Of a stretch of DNA of 64,000 nt, positions 34,722 to 47,217 are shown one piece after another. The DNA lies in contig CM060186.1 in NCBI GenBank assembly GCA_030549335.1, positions 26,210,689 to 26,274,688 of the forward strand, read 5' to 3'. Both the position numbers and the translations under genes were made by a program. The first letter of the stretch is position 1; each line of letters starts with the position of its first letter. The notes under the pieces are model-generated. The model did no database searches and was not told the origin of the DNA. It saw nothing but the letters and a program-made list of their open reading frames with translations. This DNA comes from Pontederia crassipes. Taxonomy: Eukaryota; Streptophyta; Magnoliopsida; Commelinales; Pontederiaceae.

Positions 34722-35646
34722 CTATCAAATCAAATTTCCAAATTCCCATTATTACACTTTTCATCCAAACACCACACTTAAACTTTTATATCAAATCAGC
34801 TAGTTTTCGAGAACTAATGGGAACAACAAATTTCCAATCCAAGCATAACCTTAAAGAGATTATCGATGGGATTGATCAAATTATCTTCGTAAATTCAAAG
34901 ACGAATTTATTTTTAAGGAGGTTATTATGCTACACCAAAGGATTTTACAAAGGGCAATAAAGTAATTTGCAAAATTAACTTGATATTTTAATGGGATAAA
35001 GAAGATTAATGGAGAATTTGATAAGGAATACGAATATAATTTGTGAAGGAATGTGAATAGAAGGAAAGATAGTCGGAGAAGGAATTAGAGTTAGATTATG
35101 ATTAAAATATGGTTAGGAAGGAAAAAGGAAAATAAAGAAAGATTAAATCATATTGGGCGTAGCAATTGTAATTAGATTGAGATTAGTGATTTTAATTTGA
35201 TTTGAGATCTAAAAAGATGTTTAGTGGACAAAGCAACATAGGATAGGATTAAAAGTTTTATGGCCTAGAAATATTTTATCCATTAAAATAATATTTATTA
35301 TTATTTTAGTCCAAAAATTAGATGATAAAATATTCTTATATTCAATAATTCTGAAAATTAAAGAAAAGGAAGAAATAAGAGGATCAAATAAAATATAGTT
35401 TGAGTTTGATAAGTTATTGATGAAAAATAGAGAAGGAATTTGAATGGCATTGGATAAAGATAGTTTGATTGAGATTGAGATTGAAATTAAGAGGAGGATT
35501 AAATAATAAATTCATAATTAACTGATGAAGAATTATTATAAGAGGCTAATTAAGGAAGAAAAATAAAAATTAAGTTAAAATTGGTTTGGGAATCCAATTG
35601 GATTCAAACTCCACCCAAAAAGCTATAAATATGGCCTAAAGGGTGT
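34722..35646 (+). repeat. LTR-like sequence with TATA box, left of the CACTA insertion
   Basis: AT-rich sequence ends in tataaata (35624-35631) just before the CACTA element and resumes at 40959 with gagtcctccccacatatc. Joined, this looks like the promoter and transcript start of an LTR, running on into the repeat copy at 41320. I infer one interrupted LTR-like unit; no protein domain is attached. Confidence 0.45.
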
Positions 35647-36706
35647 CACTACAAGAAAATTACCTGTTACAGACGGTCCGAAGCATCTGTAAAATGACTA
35701 GATCCGTCGGAAATAACATTTTTCGACGGTTCTTTCGACGGATAATGTCCATGCGAAAATGAGGCGTCGCAAACTATTTGCGACGGTTATTTCCGAATCG
35801 TTGGTATTATAGACGGTCTAGCTGACGGGCGCGGCCATCGAACGATGATTATCGATGACACGAACCGTCGATACTATCGACGGTTATGACCGTCGATATA
35901 TATCGGCGATTTAAATCGTCGACAGTATCGACGATTCGTGCCATCGATATTTATCAGCGGCTTGAACCGTCGATACTATCGACGGTTCGTGCCGTCGATA
36001 GATATCGACGGCTTTAACCGTCAATATTATCGACGGTTTAAACCGTCGACAAACTTATATCGATGATTAGAACCATCGACGCCACAGGTGATTTTCGATG
36101 GCTAAGATCGTCGATAATATTGCACGGACGGTTAGGTATCGAAAAAATCCATTGTCGATAACCAATTTTCAGTTGTTTTCGACGGTCAGAACCGTCGAAA
36201 ACAAAAAAATTTAAAAAATGCTGAATTTTAAATGTCTGAATAGATAATACAACATTCACATAACCATCACATATTTCAACAGATAATAACCATCAACATA
36301 ATTCAACATTCACATAACACAACATCACATAATTCAAACATCACATAACCATCAAATACTATCCAAACATCACATAACCATCAAATAATACTATCCAAAC
36401 ATCACATAATTCAAACACCATTCCAAACAAATTGAAGTCTTGGTCACGATGAAGAGATGAAGAGCCGAAGTTCTGGAGTCTTGGTCGCAAAACAATTCGA
36501 ACATCACTGCACAATACATAGAAATTTGAGAAAGTTAGTACCCATATAAAAATGCAAAAAAAAAACATGAATTCGGATTTGAAATCTAATGAAGAGTAAA
36601 ATCTAAGTTAGTGCCCATGTTGATGTCAAAGTGCATATGAATCTAATGAGTATAATGAATCTACAGATTAAAGCAAATTCCAAAAAAAAATAAGTATAAT
36701 GAATCT

Positions 36707-37910
36707 ACCTCGGCGTCGTCATCGTTCAATTCGCCACGCATGATTGCATGCATCATTTTCTTCATTTCAGTCTTGGTACGACGTTCGCGTTCTTCGAACT
36801 CCTTTCTGATCTCTTCCCTAATCGTATCCCTCATCTGATCCATAATTTCTTGCATACCGAAAGGAGATGAACCTGAAGTAGATTTACGACCATATCCAAT
36901 ATCTGTTGAACTCACAAAAGATCCGAGGCTGTAAATGCGACCCTTCTTCACGCCGACGTGGTCCGTCCAAAGTTATCTTGGGGTCAACGGTGTGGTCCCC
37001 CCTGCGTGGCTTGAGTAATATGATCAACTTCTTTTGTTTTATAAGACTCCTGAAATATAAAAAAAAAACAAAGAACCGACAAAAATAATTAACTATAAAC
37101 GCAAAGTAGGTGATTGACTTCAAAGTTTTAATAATTAACTATTAACTTGCATTTCAGAAAAAATAATGGCACATAAATTTACATACATATGTCTCATGGG
37201 CATAATTCGAAACCCATTCTTTGTTCTTCTTCTGATGAGTTCGAAGAAATATTTCGTCCTGAGTAGATGGTCTACCCGTTTCTTTCTCCTGCAATAGGAT
37301 AATATTTTGTGGAATAAAGTATAATATTTTATCGACACTATATTGAAAGACCTTACCATTTTCTTAGCAATCGTGCTCGTGGATACACATCCGCCGAATG
37401 CAAGCACGCTCCCTGGTCGAACTCTCGACTAGTTTTTGCTTTTTCGCATTTCAATTTGTACTCCGTGGCGGACCACTTTCGTAGCAAATCGATCCAAACG
37501 GCCTCGGGGATCCAATTGGGTCGTTCTCCTTCAGCTCGAGCTTCCAAAAGCATCGCGGACAATCTCTTCGAGCACCGAGAATTAAAAGCCTTCCACATTT
37601 GTTCCGTATTCTCGGGCTCCCACCACACATCAACCTGCATGTGTATAAAAATAATTAAAGTATTACGAAGATAAATTTTAATGACCATGTTGGCTTCTAA
37701 GGATACATGAAATTCATTAAATAGCATCTGTCTTGTGGCATAAGGAACTTCCCTCCATGTAAGCCACGCTTTAGTATACCTATGTCGCAACACTTTAGTA
37801 ACTGCCGCAGCCGCGGATTTCGACGGTACAAACATGGAAGGATACAAAATTATAAAATGCGATGGGTGAATCACAAAATTAATAAGGATTCGAAATACAT
37901 AAAATAACAT
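36707..37910 (-). pseudogene. TNPA-like protein exons (Transposase_24)
   Basis: Exons on the minus strand fit Plant_transposase (Ptta/En/Spm, PF03004). About 37830-37680 encodes AWLTWREVPYATRQMLFNEFH. After a short intron, 37630-37380 encodes VDVWWEPENTEQMWKAFN and KRLSAMLLEARAEGERPNWIPEAVWIDLLRKW. About 37300-37190 encodes GRPSTQDEIFLRTHQKKN, the usual GRxPTxxExFxxTHxKK landmark. From 36960, GRIYSLGSF and a coiled Glu/Arg/Lys-rich tail follow, closing with an acidic DDDAE at a donor-like GAG|GT near 36707. It would bind the subterminal repeats. Several exons look intact, so this part may still be expressible; splice sites are my estimates. Confidence 0.75.
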
Positions 37911-38246
37911 TTACCCTAGATTCCCATCTGGCTGTACGTATGCTTTGTAAACACGATTTGACGAAGCCTGGTTTGAGCCTTCCACGGAACAACAAGTTCT
38001 AAAGGGTTCTTCCGGCAATTGTGTCTCTAGTTCCGTGATATCAGCGTGAGAGGAAGGAGCCAGCGGAGGAGATGAACGTTCTATTATGTGAATGCCCGTG
38101 ACTGATCTAGGAGCCGACGTAGTTTCAAATTCATCTTCGTCCGAACCGTTATCATCATTTTGTATGTCGGCATTATCAAAGTCTTCAAATACTTGTTCTG
38201 AATCTTGTAGATTGTCAACTAATTCGGTGTCTGCAATAGGGGCCAT
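37911..38246 (-). pseudogene. Acidic segment, probably the TNP2 C-terminal tail
   Basis: A 111-aa frame rich in Asp/Glu (DFDNADIQNDDNGSDEDEFE). CACTA TNP2 proteins commonly end in such an acidic tail, and the related element at 42357 has a similar acidic frame (43891-44106) just before its TNPA-like gene. Its position directly after the TAD domain implies that the catalytic part was deleted. The second half (about residues 55-111) is Ser/Pro-rich and may already belong to the TNPA-like gene. Assignment is inference from position and composition. Confidence 0.45.
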
Positions 38247-38795
38247 AGAAGTATGCTTGTGAAATATTGTGGTCGGCTTTCAGATTCAATAATCCGCAAG
38301 TGATAGTTCAGAATGACTTTCACACCCGGGCCATAAGGGTTTGCTCGATGCGTTTAGCAAGTCATAAAAATCTCTTGCTTCTGGATTTGGTGACTCTTCA
38401 TCCTGCTCAAACCTAATATTGCCATACTCAGTTGCAGCTGCATTATAAACTAACTGTTCATATTGCGAAGTAAATCCTGCTTCAGGTTCGACAAAATGGA
38501 GACCTGGATTTGGGACGTTTGTCGATGGTGCTCCTTCACCTAAATCATCCCATTGCCAATAATTGGGTTTGAAACCCTTTCTATATAAGTGAACCTTAAC
38601 GGTCTCTAGCGTCTGTAACTTTGTGCTAGCACATTTCAAACAAGGACACCTAATTGTGCCCTCCCGCTGATATTGAAAAGACTGACAAGCCACACTAACA
38701 TAATAGTCAACGCCATCTATGAATTCTTGTGTCAAACCTCTACGACCAGGATTTTTTCTATTGTACATCCATCGACGATCGTTCAAATATGACAT
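38246..38795 (-). pseudogene. TNP2 N-terminal transposase-associated domain, truncated
   Basis: The 169-aa frame starting MSYLNDRRWMYNR is the transposase-associated (TAD, PF13963) zinc-binding domain that begins CACTA TNP2 transposases. It has GVDYYVSVACQ, then the RCPCLKC cysteine motif, and VKVHLYRKGFKPNYWQW. It ends near LWPGCESHSELSLA. There the family would continue RLLN(L/I)K..., and that stretch is in fact present in another frame just beyond the stop (about 38290), so a small indel broke the gene. After it the catalytic Transposase_21 domain (about 500 residues) is absent and an acidic frame (37911-38246) follows at once. It therefore cannot make active transposase. Confidence 0.85.
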
Positions 38796-40019
38796 AATGC
38801 CTGCATTATTTGCAAAACATCAAAAATTTCAATGATACAAAATTTACGTCATGCATGTATAGCGGATAAATCATAAAAAATTTACATCGTTTAGAGTCAC
38901 AGCGACAAACTACAGTCATGCATGTATAAGGAAAGAAAAAAGGTTTATGAAACAATAGTCATGCTTGTATAGCGAGCTGAAATACTTGATTTTCCAATAA
39001 TGGAAACAAATGCACAATAAAACATACAGAAACCTAGGAACTATGTTCTGGTTCAGATGTAAATTCATGAGCATTCTATATAGGCATATGATCCCATGTG
39101 CAAGCAAAATCTACGAATGGATTCAACTTTCACAGAAAGTCATAAACTTTTGATTTGTGGATATGTACAAGCACCATGTATTTGAATTGAATTGCAGCCT
39201 TCATATATAATCAAAGGCGCAAACCATGTGAAGCATCCTTAGAGACAAAAGCAAATTTGTGAAACAATCCACTCATAGGATAAACAAGTCAATGTCATAT
39301 TCATAATTCAAAATTATTTCGAAAATGTAGATGAACACATCTCAAGGGAAACATTGCCATACCTTGCAACCATGATATAGACCACCAAGCAGCAATCAGT
39401 GCTAAGCCTAATGGTACAAGTGAAAATGCATTTATCTTTATGCCCACAAAGATTTCTAAACTTGCAAACTCAATCTACGCTCTCTGATTCACTGCTTTTG
39501 ATAGATTAATCTCGAAGGAGAACAAAAGAACGGAACATGGATAGTGTCCTTTTAACATATAAATACATCGCAGAGAAATTTGCATTCTTTTGAATTGCAA
39601 TTGCCAAATCAGATGTGTGCCGTGTGAGAAGAAAATTGATTAAAGGAAAAATGAACTCCAAGACTTATGTGTGGATGCAAAACTTATGTATAGTTCCAAG
39701 GATACCTACAAACTCTAATGGAAAATTATCTTATCAAACTACAAAGAAGATTCTTTTTTTATAGGAAGTCAAAACAAAATTAAATAAATGAATACCCAAC
39801 ACTGAAGAAGAAGTTGATGTCCAAAAGATTAGAATGGAAGAACTCACCAGGCAGAAGAGCAATATATAGAGAGGAATAAGCTAGATCTTGCTGTTCCAAG
39901 AATACTCTTCCCTAGAATTGTGTACGGTCTGCAAAACACAAGCCATAAATACGATGAAGAAAGAATTGACATTAGAGATAGGATATCAGAAAACTCATGT
40001 TAGATAATGAACTCATGGA
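38796..40019. other. 5' non-coding region of the CACTA element
   Basis: AT-rich, with no open frame of note, between the GC-rich block and the TNP2 start. It probably holds leader and intron of the minus-strand transcript. Confidence 0.4.
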
Positions 40020-40340
40020 AGGAAGGAATCCGGCCGCCCTCCGATCCGTGCACGGCGGCCAGATCGGGCGGCCGGATCTGGCCGCCGCGCGCGGAGGGCG
40101 GCCGGATCTGGCCGCTGGAGAGAGCAAGGAGGGCGGGGATCGGAGTCTACCTGCGTCGGAGATTACAGTCGGCGGAAGCTTCAGGCAGCGGCAACCTGGC
40201 AATGGAAGCTTCAGGCGGCAGCGACCTGGCGGCGGAAGCTTCGGGCGGCGGCAAGGGAAGGCAATGCGCATGCGCGGGAGGTGGCCGACGGCCGGACGAA
40301 ATGTGGAGGGCGAAGAGAGACGCGGGATCGAAAACGGACA
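40020..40340. other. GC-rich block of the CACTA element
   Basis: Contains repeated ggcggccggatctggccg and gcggaagcttc units. The equivalent position in the fragments at 1-949 and 49968-50530 also has GC-rich gatccggc-type sequence. It probably contains the promoter or leader of the minus-strand genes. Confidence 0.5.
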
Positions 40341-40958
40341 AAGTGACAGTGGAGTCGGGTATTTATATAGCCAGTTTTCGACGGTCGTAACCATCGCAAC
40401 ATAGGTAAATATAATATAATATTAATTGGAATTTCTACAGCTCAAACCCGCTGGAAGAACCGTCGAAACTTTCGACGATTTTAGCCGTCAATATATATCT
40501 CAACTGAACATAGTTGCATAAATTATAAATTTCCATTTTCGACAGTTAATACCGTCGAAAAAAATTAAGGTAGAATATTTTAATTAATTAAAATCTCATA
40601 ACGTTCTGACGGGTTTGACCGCCGAAATATCGATGGTTGCGTCGAACATCGCAAATTTCGACGATCAAAACCGTCAAAAATTAAAATAATAGTACGGGAT
40701 CAACGTTCAAATATTTCGACGGCTAAGACCGCTGGAAGTTTCGAAGGATAGGTGAACCGTCGAAAAACCAAGATTTTCGACGGAAGCTTTCGATGAATTA
40801 TGGACCGTCGAAAGTTTAGATGGCTAGAACCGTCGAAAAAGACCCGACGAAAATTTCGACGATTTACATGATCCACTGAAAAAACTGTCGGTATTTCAGA
40901 CGGATGTCGGACCGTCGAAAATAAACCGACGAAAATCTGGCTTTTTCTTGTAGTGTGT

Positions 40959-41319
40959 TGAGTCCTCCCCACATATCAAGGTCAAGTCTCTGCACTAAGC
41001 CCTCTCCTTGTCTCCTTCTTTGCACATGAACTGGGGTGTTTTAGAGGATGACCAACGGTGCATCATATAGGGGAACGTTGTCCAAGTGGTGGCCGAGAGT
41101 TTCTAGATGTCGTTCAAGCTAGTGCTACAACCGGCCAAAGTTTCGATGTTCGTGTAGTATCCATATTGGAACATAGTTGGTTTTTTAACCAACTTAAGGT
41201 ACGTAGAGGGATCCCTAAATCAACAGTTTTCGTCAGTACCTCAAGACCCCTGTCCTATGATTATAGTATAGCATGGATTGATTGTTAATAGAATTTCTTC
41301 ATTAAAATATATAGAAAAT
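40959..41319 (+). other. Continuation of the LTR-like unit to the right of the CACTA
   Basis: Begins directly after the tgt TSD and leads into repeat copy 3. The short frame 41058-41288 is not recognisable. Confidence 0.4.
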
Positions 41320-42356
41320 AGGACCGAAAGTTGCACCGGAAACATGACCTCCCGACTGTGGAAGAACTCGGCTCGAATCAGGTTCCTATGAACCCGGTGA
41401 GAATTGCATTGAAATCGGACCATGCATGTTCAATGAACCCGGGCCAAGTTATGATTAGCGTGGCTTGAGTTACGTGGCCCGAGACCAAATAAATGATGAA
41501 TGATGCCGACTCCTCAATTCTAGCCCGGGCTCTGGCGGTCGAATGGATAGAAGTGAACCAGGCCGACCTGACCCGGGTTCACCTAAGACCTAGCATGGGT
41601 TCTTCCTTGGCCGAGGTTTGAATGTCGAACGAAATAGAACCCAACCCAATTTTCACTCCGCCCGCCCCTAGATTACTTCAAGAAAAGGATATTAAGAGAT
41701 TATTGATTATAGTTAATATTGATTATTGTTATATTAATGATTACTGAACATAGTAGCCTCATCATTGATCATTGATTATAGACAATTGATTGATTGTTAA
41801 GATTGAGTTATTTATATGATAATAAATTGTCATGAATTGTTATATTGGGTCATTGTTAAATTAATTATTGATGATTATCTTTTGGATAAGATTAAATTAT
41901 GACCGTGATGATACTTCATCACAAATTGTGGTTGATAATCAATAATGGAGAATTGGAATTGACGAAAAATTGATTATTGAGAATAGTTGTATTGACTCAT
42001 TGATGGACACATAATTGACATGGCATGATTGATATGATCCCATGATTGTACCTCAAATTAAAAAGACACCTAAATAGATAAAGATAGACGTCATAAATAA
42101 ACAAGGTAAAAGATAAAAATTATGGATCATCATGCTTTGCGTATTGCGATGGTTGATTGGTCCCACGTGGCGTGATCTTCCCCTAATAAATGAGAGCTCT
42201 CGACAGACTTTATCATTTGTATAGTAACTCCAAAGATTAAATGAATAATTGATCAATTGTATTGTGACCTTTATGGTATTGACAATTGTATTGCAACCCC
42301 AATGGTCTAAGAATAAATAGTAGATAATTGATTAATTGACAATTGACTTTTATGGT
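41320..42356 (+). repeat. LTR-like dispersed repeat, copy 3
   Basis: Parallels 20937-21985 closely: the same order of ggcggtcgaatggatagaag, gccgaggt..aatgtcgaacgaaatag and ATTGATTATAG-like tracts. It is cut at 42357 by a CACTA end. Confidence 0.7.
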
Positions 42357-43120
42357 CACTATAAGAAAGTGCCGAATAGCGACGCAAATTAGTGTCGCAA
42401 AACCAAGAGACGCTACGTCGATGCCAATAGCGTCTCCATAGTGACAACATTGGGTCGACTAAATAAGACGCTAACTGCCTCCTCATAGCTTCAAATTAGC
42501 ATCACATTGGCATTACAAGGTATCAACTCTAAATGCGGCGCCATCGATATGCTACTTCGCCGCTATTATCACACGTGAAAATGAGAAATGCACAGTAGAT
42601 TGTAGCCTTGTATTGACGTCGATGATTTGCGATGCTAGGTTAGCGTCACTGATATGGCGATGCTAAAGACGGAGTCGATATGGACACCACCGTCTTGCAC
42701 TATATTGGTGTCGACGTTGTGCGATGCTAATTAGTGTCACAGGATATGTAATGCTAAGTAGATGCTAGATTAAGAGGCGACATTGGCGTCAATATCTTGC
42801 ATTCTTTTGGCGTCGACATGGAGCGATGCTAAGGTAGTGTCACGGCTATTGCGGCACTAAGGAGATGCTAATTAGGCATATTGCGATGCTATGGTGTGGA
42901 GAAAGTGATGCTAACTATATTCATTTGTATTTATGTAGGTAATGTTAATTTGTATAACTATATATATTACATGTACTATAGTTTAATGAATAAATAGATT
43001 AAAAATTCCTAATTAAATTTATATGTTACCTACATATGTATTTGTAACTATATATGTTACTTACATATGTATTCCTAAATAAAAATGTATTGATGTATGT
43101 AAACACGAATGTGTATATAC

Positions 43121-43129
<9 letters not shown>

Positions 43130-43154
<25 letters not shown>

Positions 43155-43235
43155 CTGTGTATATATATATATATATCTATATATATATATATATATATAT
43201 CTGTGTGTGTATATATATATCTGTGTGTGTATACT
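43130..43235. repeat. (TA)n/(TG)n microsatellite
   Basis: Long TATATA runs are broken by CTGTGTGTG units. Confidence 0.9.
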
Positions 43236-43890
43236 TTATATATATGTAGAACATAGTACACATACCTAGATGTGTATGCACATCAATTATACATACAAAA
43301 TATATATCATATATAATTATAGATAAATTATTTTTATATTCTTAATTATGGAATTATGAGGGTGGACTCAAGTGACGATTTCTTACAAAAAATGAAATTA
43401 TTATTTTTAGTACCACCATAGAGCCGTGATGGTATCGATGTAGCGTCAACATAGCATCACGTCATATGTCAGCGTTAAAGCGGCGTCAATTGTCATCTCT
43501 TTGGCAACGAAGAACCTCTTTGACCATAATGTAGAGCCTCAATCACATCATTTTAGTGTCACAAGTCTCCTGACGCTTCGTCGATGTCGCATTTGTTTAA
43601 CGCGGTTAAGTTGTAGCTATTATTTGTAACGACTTGTTTGCGTCGCACTAACGATGCCAAGTTGAGTCGCTATTTTATTTAGCTGACTTCCTTTGATTAT
43701 ACATATATACATATAGACTTATAGTTTATATTCATATACATACACATATATACTTATATACATATAGACTCATAGTTTTATATACACATATATATACACA
43801 CACATATATGCTTACACACACATATACATACACACGCATATATATACAAATAATGGTAGATGATTATGAAACACATCCACTTAGAATAAT

Positions 43891-44106
43891 GTGTCCATAG
43901 ATGATTACTATCAAGAAGATCGCATGAACGAGATGATAGATATAGTTGATGAAGTTGAGAATATTCAATTAGCCGATGTCATTGAGTTAATGGAAGAGTT
44001 CACTTCAAATGACCTTTTAGAAGAAAATGTTGACAATTTTACTCACGATGACTTGAATCAAGATTACAACGATGATGATGAATCAGAATACGATACAAGC
44101 GATTGA
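43891..44106 (+). pseudogene. Acidic C-terminal tail of a TNP2-like transposase
   Basis: Seventy-one codons, ending DDDESEYDTSD and a stop, rich in Asp/Glu with an IDxVDEVENIQ start. It sits between the subterminal zone and the TNPA-like gene, where an intact CACTA element would have the end of TNP2. None of the catalytic region is upstream; only microsatellite and subterminal repeats are. I treat it as the last exon of a deleted TNP2 gene. The composition alone is not diagnostic. Confidence 0.45.
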
Positions 44107-45439
44107 ATCATGTAGTTGTTTTAAGAAATTTAAATTTTTTTCACTAAGTATCTAAATTTAGCTAAATGTGATGAATTACATTAATTATCTACATTTATAA
44201 ATATTAATAATAACATGAGGTTGATAATTGTTTTCATGCATAGTTACACAAGGACGAGCTTCATGTGCGTCCCGCTCTTCCGAGCGCTCATTCCCTATGA
44301 GCGATGTGAGTCGACCCCTAGGTGATATATTTATTGTGTACCTTATTTATATTCAACTAATTGATACTAATTAGTAACATTTTTATGGTGACAATTGCTC
44401 CACTGCCGACAGGCACATACTAGATCATCACATAGTAGGAGACCCATTGGTGGATCATCTTGATTGTATGATGATGATCGGCATGTCACCCAGGTTATTT
44501 TTTTGTGAATTTAATAAATTTAAATACATGCAAATATTTTAACTATTTTTTAGTAGTGACAATTGCTCTATCGCCGACAAGGCACATAGCCGGATCGTCG
44601 TATAGTAAACAATCCATTGGTGGATCCCGATCAACATGTCACCCCAAGTTATTTTTTGTGTATTTAATAAATTTATATACATGAAAATGTTTTATTTTTT
44701 TATGGTGACAGTTGCTACGCCTCCATCGAGATCGATGGATGCTTCAGCGTCCATTCCACACGACCACACGACGACCAACATATCACTCTAGGTGATACAT
44801 TTATTAATATTTATCATGTAATTATATTAATCATTTCTTATTTTAATAGTGTCAGTTGTGACGCCGCCGATGAGACGCGCGAGTGGAATGCCACGGATCA
44901 GGCAGGTATCGTTAGATATCGCACGGGTGCGAACATTACTATTAATGTCGGACCCTCTCAACCTACCCCAACTGTAGCGAATGTTGATTCCTCTTCGGCA
45001 TAAGAAGAGGGATTCCACAATAATGGGGTGGTCACTATCAATAACATTACTCAAGCGTAAGTTAGTTAAGTTCTATAAATTTCTTTATAGTTTTGCTTAT
45101 AAACACAAAATTAATTCTTTTTTGTAAACTACAGGACCACTTTCATACCTGCTTCTATCGTGTGGGATGTTCGTGCTCTTGTCCTTTCCCACTTGCTAGA
45201 AGGGGCACATACATTTTACAACATATAATTAGACTTGCATATAGGCTTATTTAATGTAATTTGCTCATAGCATGCATCTATTTTTACATTTATTTCTTTG
45301 AGTTCTTTGAAGTAGCCATCTACCTCTAGTTTTTGTGATTTTGTAGGAATTATTAATGAAAATGGTGGAGGAATGAAAGAAAAGAAGAATAACGTCAAAT
45401 AGAGTCTAATTAGCTACTGGAAATATAAAAGAGTGCTTT

Positions 45440-46160
45440 TCATGAGCCATTATGAAGTCTCACGGCCATGAAAACTGCAACTCACATCCCGCAATCAAAC
45501 ACTCATGGCTCTCACAGAACTGACTCACAAATATAAATGCCTTTTACGGGTCGTGCGTACCGCCTCACGGGTCGTGAAATATGATTTAAAGCTTAAAATA
45601 TTCATCTTCACGGCCCTGGCAGAAGCAGAATAGTGATCTCACATGCCGTTAAATATTCTTCACGGGCCATGAAGGCCAAATCTCATGCCTGTCATTGCTA
45701 TTCATGGATCGAGCGTCACCTATTTTACCCGAAGAGAACTTACGGGCTGTGACAAAACTTTCATGGTCGTTATGGTGAATTTTCACGCATCACGCAATCT
45801 CACGGCTCCTAAGTGAATGGGATTTTCTAAGGATCATCACGGGCCATGAGCGATGAGTAACAAGCCATTACGCTCCTCAACAGAATTATCACCGAACGTT
45901 AAAGAGTTCTCACGGACATCACGGAGAGTTTAGAATCAGCGATTGTTAACTAACAGGTCGTGACCTACTCCTAACAGGTTGATCAGAATGCTTCAGGTAG
46001 ACATACTATTCTTCACGTGCCGTTACCACTTTCTCACCGGCCGTGAAATCAGATGAAGTCGCATGATCGAAGAAAAATTACCCGAATCACAGCCGTGAAA
46101 CATGTCTCATTCCTCGTGAAGGTAGTAGAAAACTCCAAGTTCGACTCTAATTGAGCCGTT
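45440..46160. repeat. Array of degenerate TCACGGGCCGTGA palindromes
   Basis: About 20 imperfect copies occur at roughly 20-60-base spacing, for example at 45572 (cacgggtcgtg), 45660 (cacgggccatg), 45840 (cacgggccatgag) and 46033 (caccggccgtgaa). Confidence 0.75.
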
Positions 46161-46397
46161 AGATCAATTTCAAAGGGCATGACAGACACAAAACTGACTC
46201 ATAGTCTATTTTTGAAAGAATTCTCAATGCACAAGGACTCCAACTCCTATCATATATTATAGGGATCAATTGGATTAGACCAAAAATTTTGGAGATAGAC
46301 AAGGCAAAACATTCAGAATCAATGGAACTCTGAATTTACCTTATTTCACATAGAAAAAGTTTTCGTTTATTCCCAAACCACTTGGATATCTGAGACC

Positions 46398-46407
46398 CTA
46401 TAAAAAG
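46398..46407 (+). promoter_or_regulatory. Likely TATA box of the inserted LTR
   Basis: ctataaaaag stands 3' of the palindrome array and about 30 bases before a leader-like segment, as in LTR promoters. Confidence 0.5.
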
Positions 46408-47217
46408 GGACGTCTGTGATGAGAATTCTTTGCTAGGGCCTGCTACCGAAGCTTTGAAGGCAAGAACAAAAGAGCACTTCTGAAGAACAAATGAGAAGAC
46501 TTCTGCGCAGTAGACTCGTGTGAGGATTGTGCAGTGGTTCCATCGTTGTTCTGAAGAGTACATCTTTTTCTACATATTGTTGGGATGATAATTTAGATTT
46601 TTTCATGTTCTATCTTTCTATTTTAGTACTTTGGATTATTAGTTTTTTATTTTATCTTTGTAATTTAGTTGCAAGAGTTTAATGTGCGAACAATTTCTAA
46701 TTTGTGGTTAATCAATTAATTAGTTTAGTTTTTATGAACACGACTACTATGTGTAATGCTTTTCTTTAGAATTTAATAATTTTTAGGATGATTATTGACT
46801 GTGTAGTGTAATCAATCCTTAATTCATAATGTTATGTTGGAAATGATTCTTAACTTTTAAGTTGAAGTAATATATATCATAATCTAATAGAATCAATGCT
46901 GAATATTAGGTTGTGTGGTCTACATAATCGACTCGTGCGGGCGATTAATTAGCTTAAGGATTACAACATCTTGCATCTTGATTTTAATATAACAAAGGGC
47001 TTTAATTTACTCGTGCGAGAGATCATATTTTTAGTGTCAATCCGTTTGAAAATTAAACCTGAATTTTGTGATTATACTTGATTTTACAGAAAGTACATAT
47101 TGTTCTAATCATTATAGATCATCATAAGGACCTATGCAGCGTTAGTTTTAGACTTTACTTTTGTTACTTGTGCACATATTTTACCCTGAACTTTATGTCG
47201 TCTCCTATTAGCTTCTA

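Larger units (their letters stand above)
35647..40955 (-). mobile_element. Complete CACTA transposon (CCGTCGAAA family), TNP2 core missing
   Basis: The left end CACTACAAGAAAATTACC and the reversed right end CACTACAAGAAAAAGCC are flanked by a perfect 3-bp TSD, tgt (35644-35646 and 40956-40958). Subterminal palindromes of CCGTCGAAA/TTTCGACGG fill 35670-36215 and 40375-40945. A GC-rich block (40020-40340) follows on the promoter side. Minus-strand genes run from a TNP2 N-terminal domain (38795) to TNPA-like exons (to about 36700), but the TNP2 catalytic core is absent. Length is 5309 bp, short for an autonomous member. Confidence 0.95.

Noticed and set aside
43054-43269. Tyr/Ile-rich 71-codon frame
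   Set aside because: Pure translation of the TA/TG microsatellite.
45440-46160. Regularly spaced repeats resembling a CRISPR array
   Set aside because: Units are degenerate short palindromes with irregular spacing in a plant LTR-like insert; no repeat-spacer structure or cas genes.
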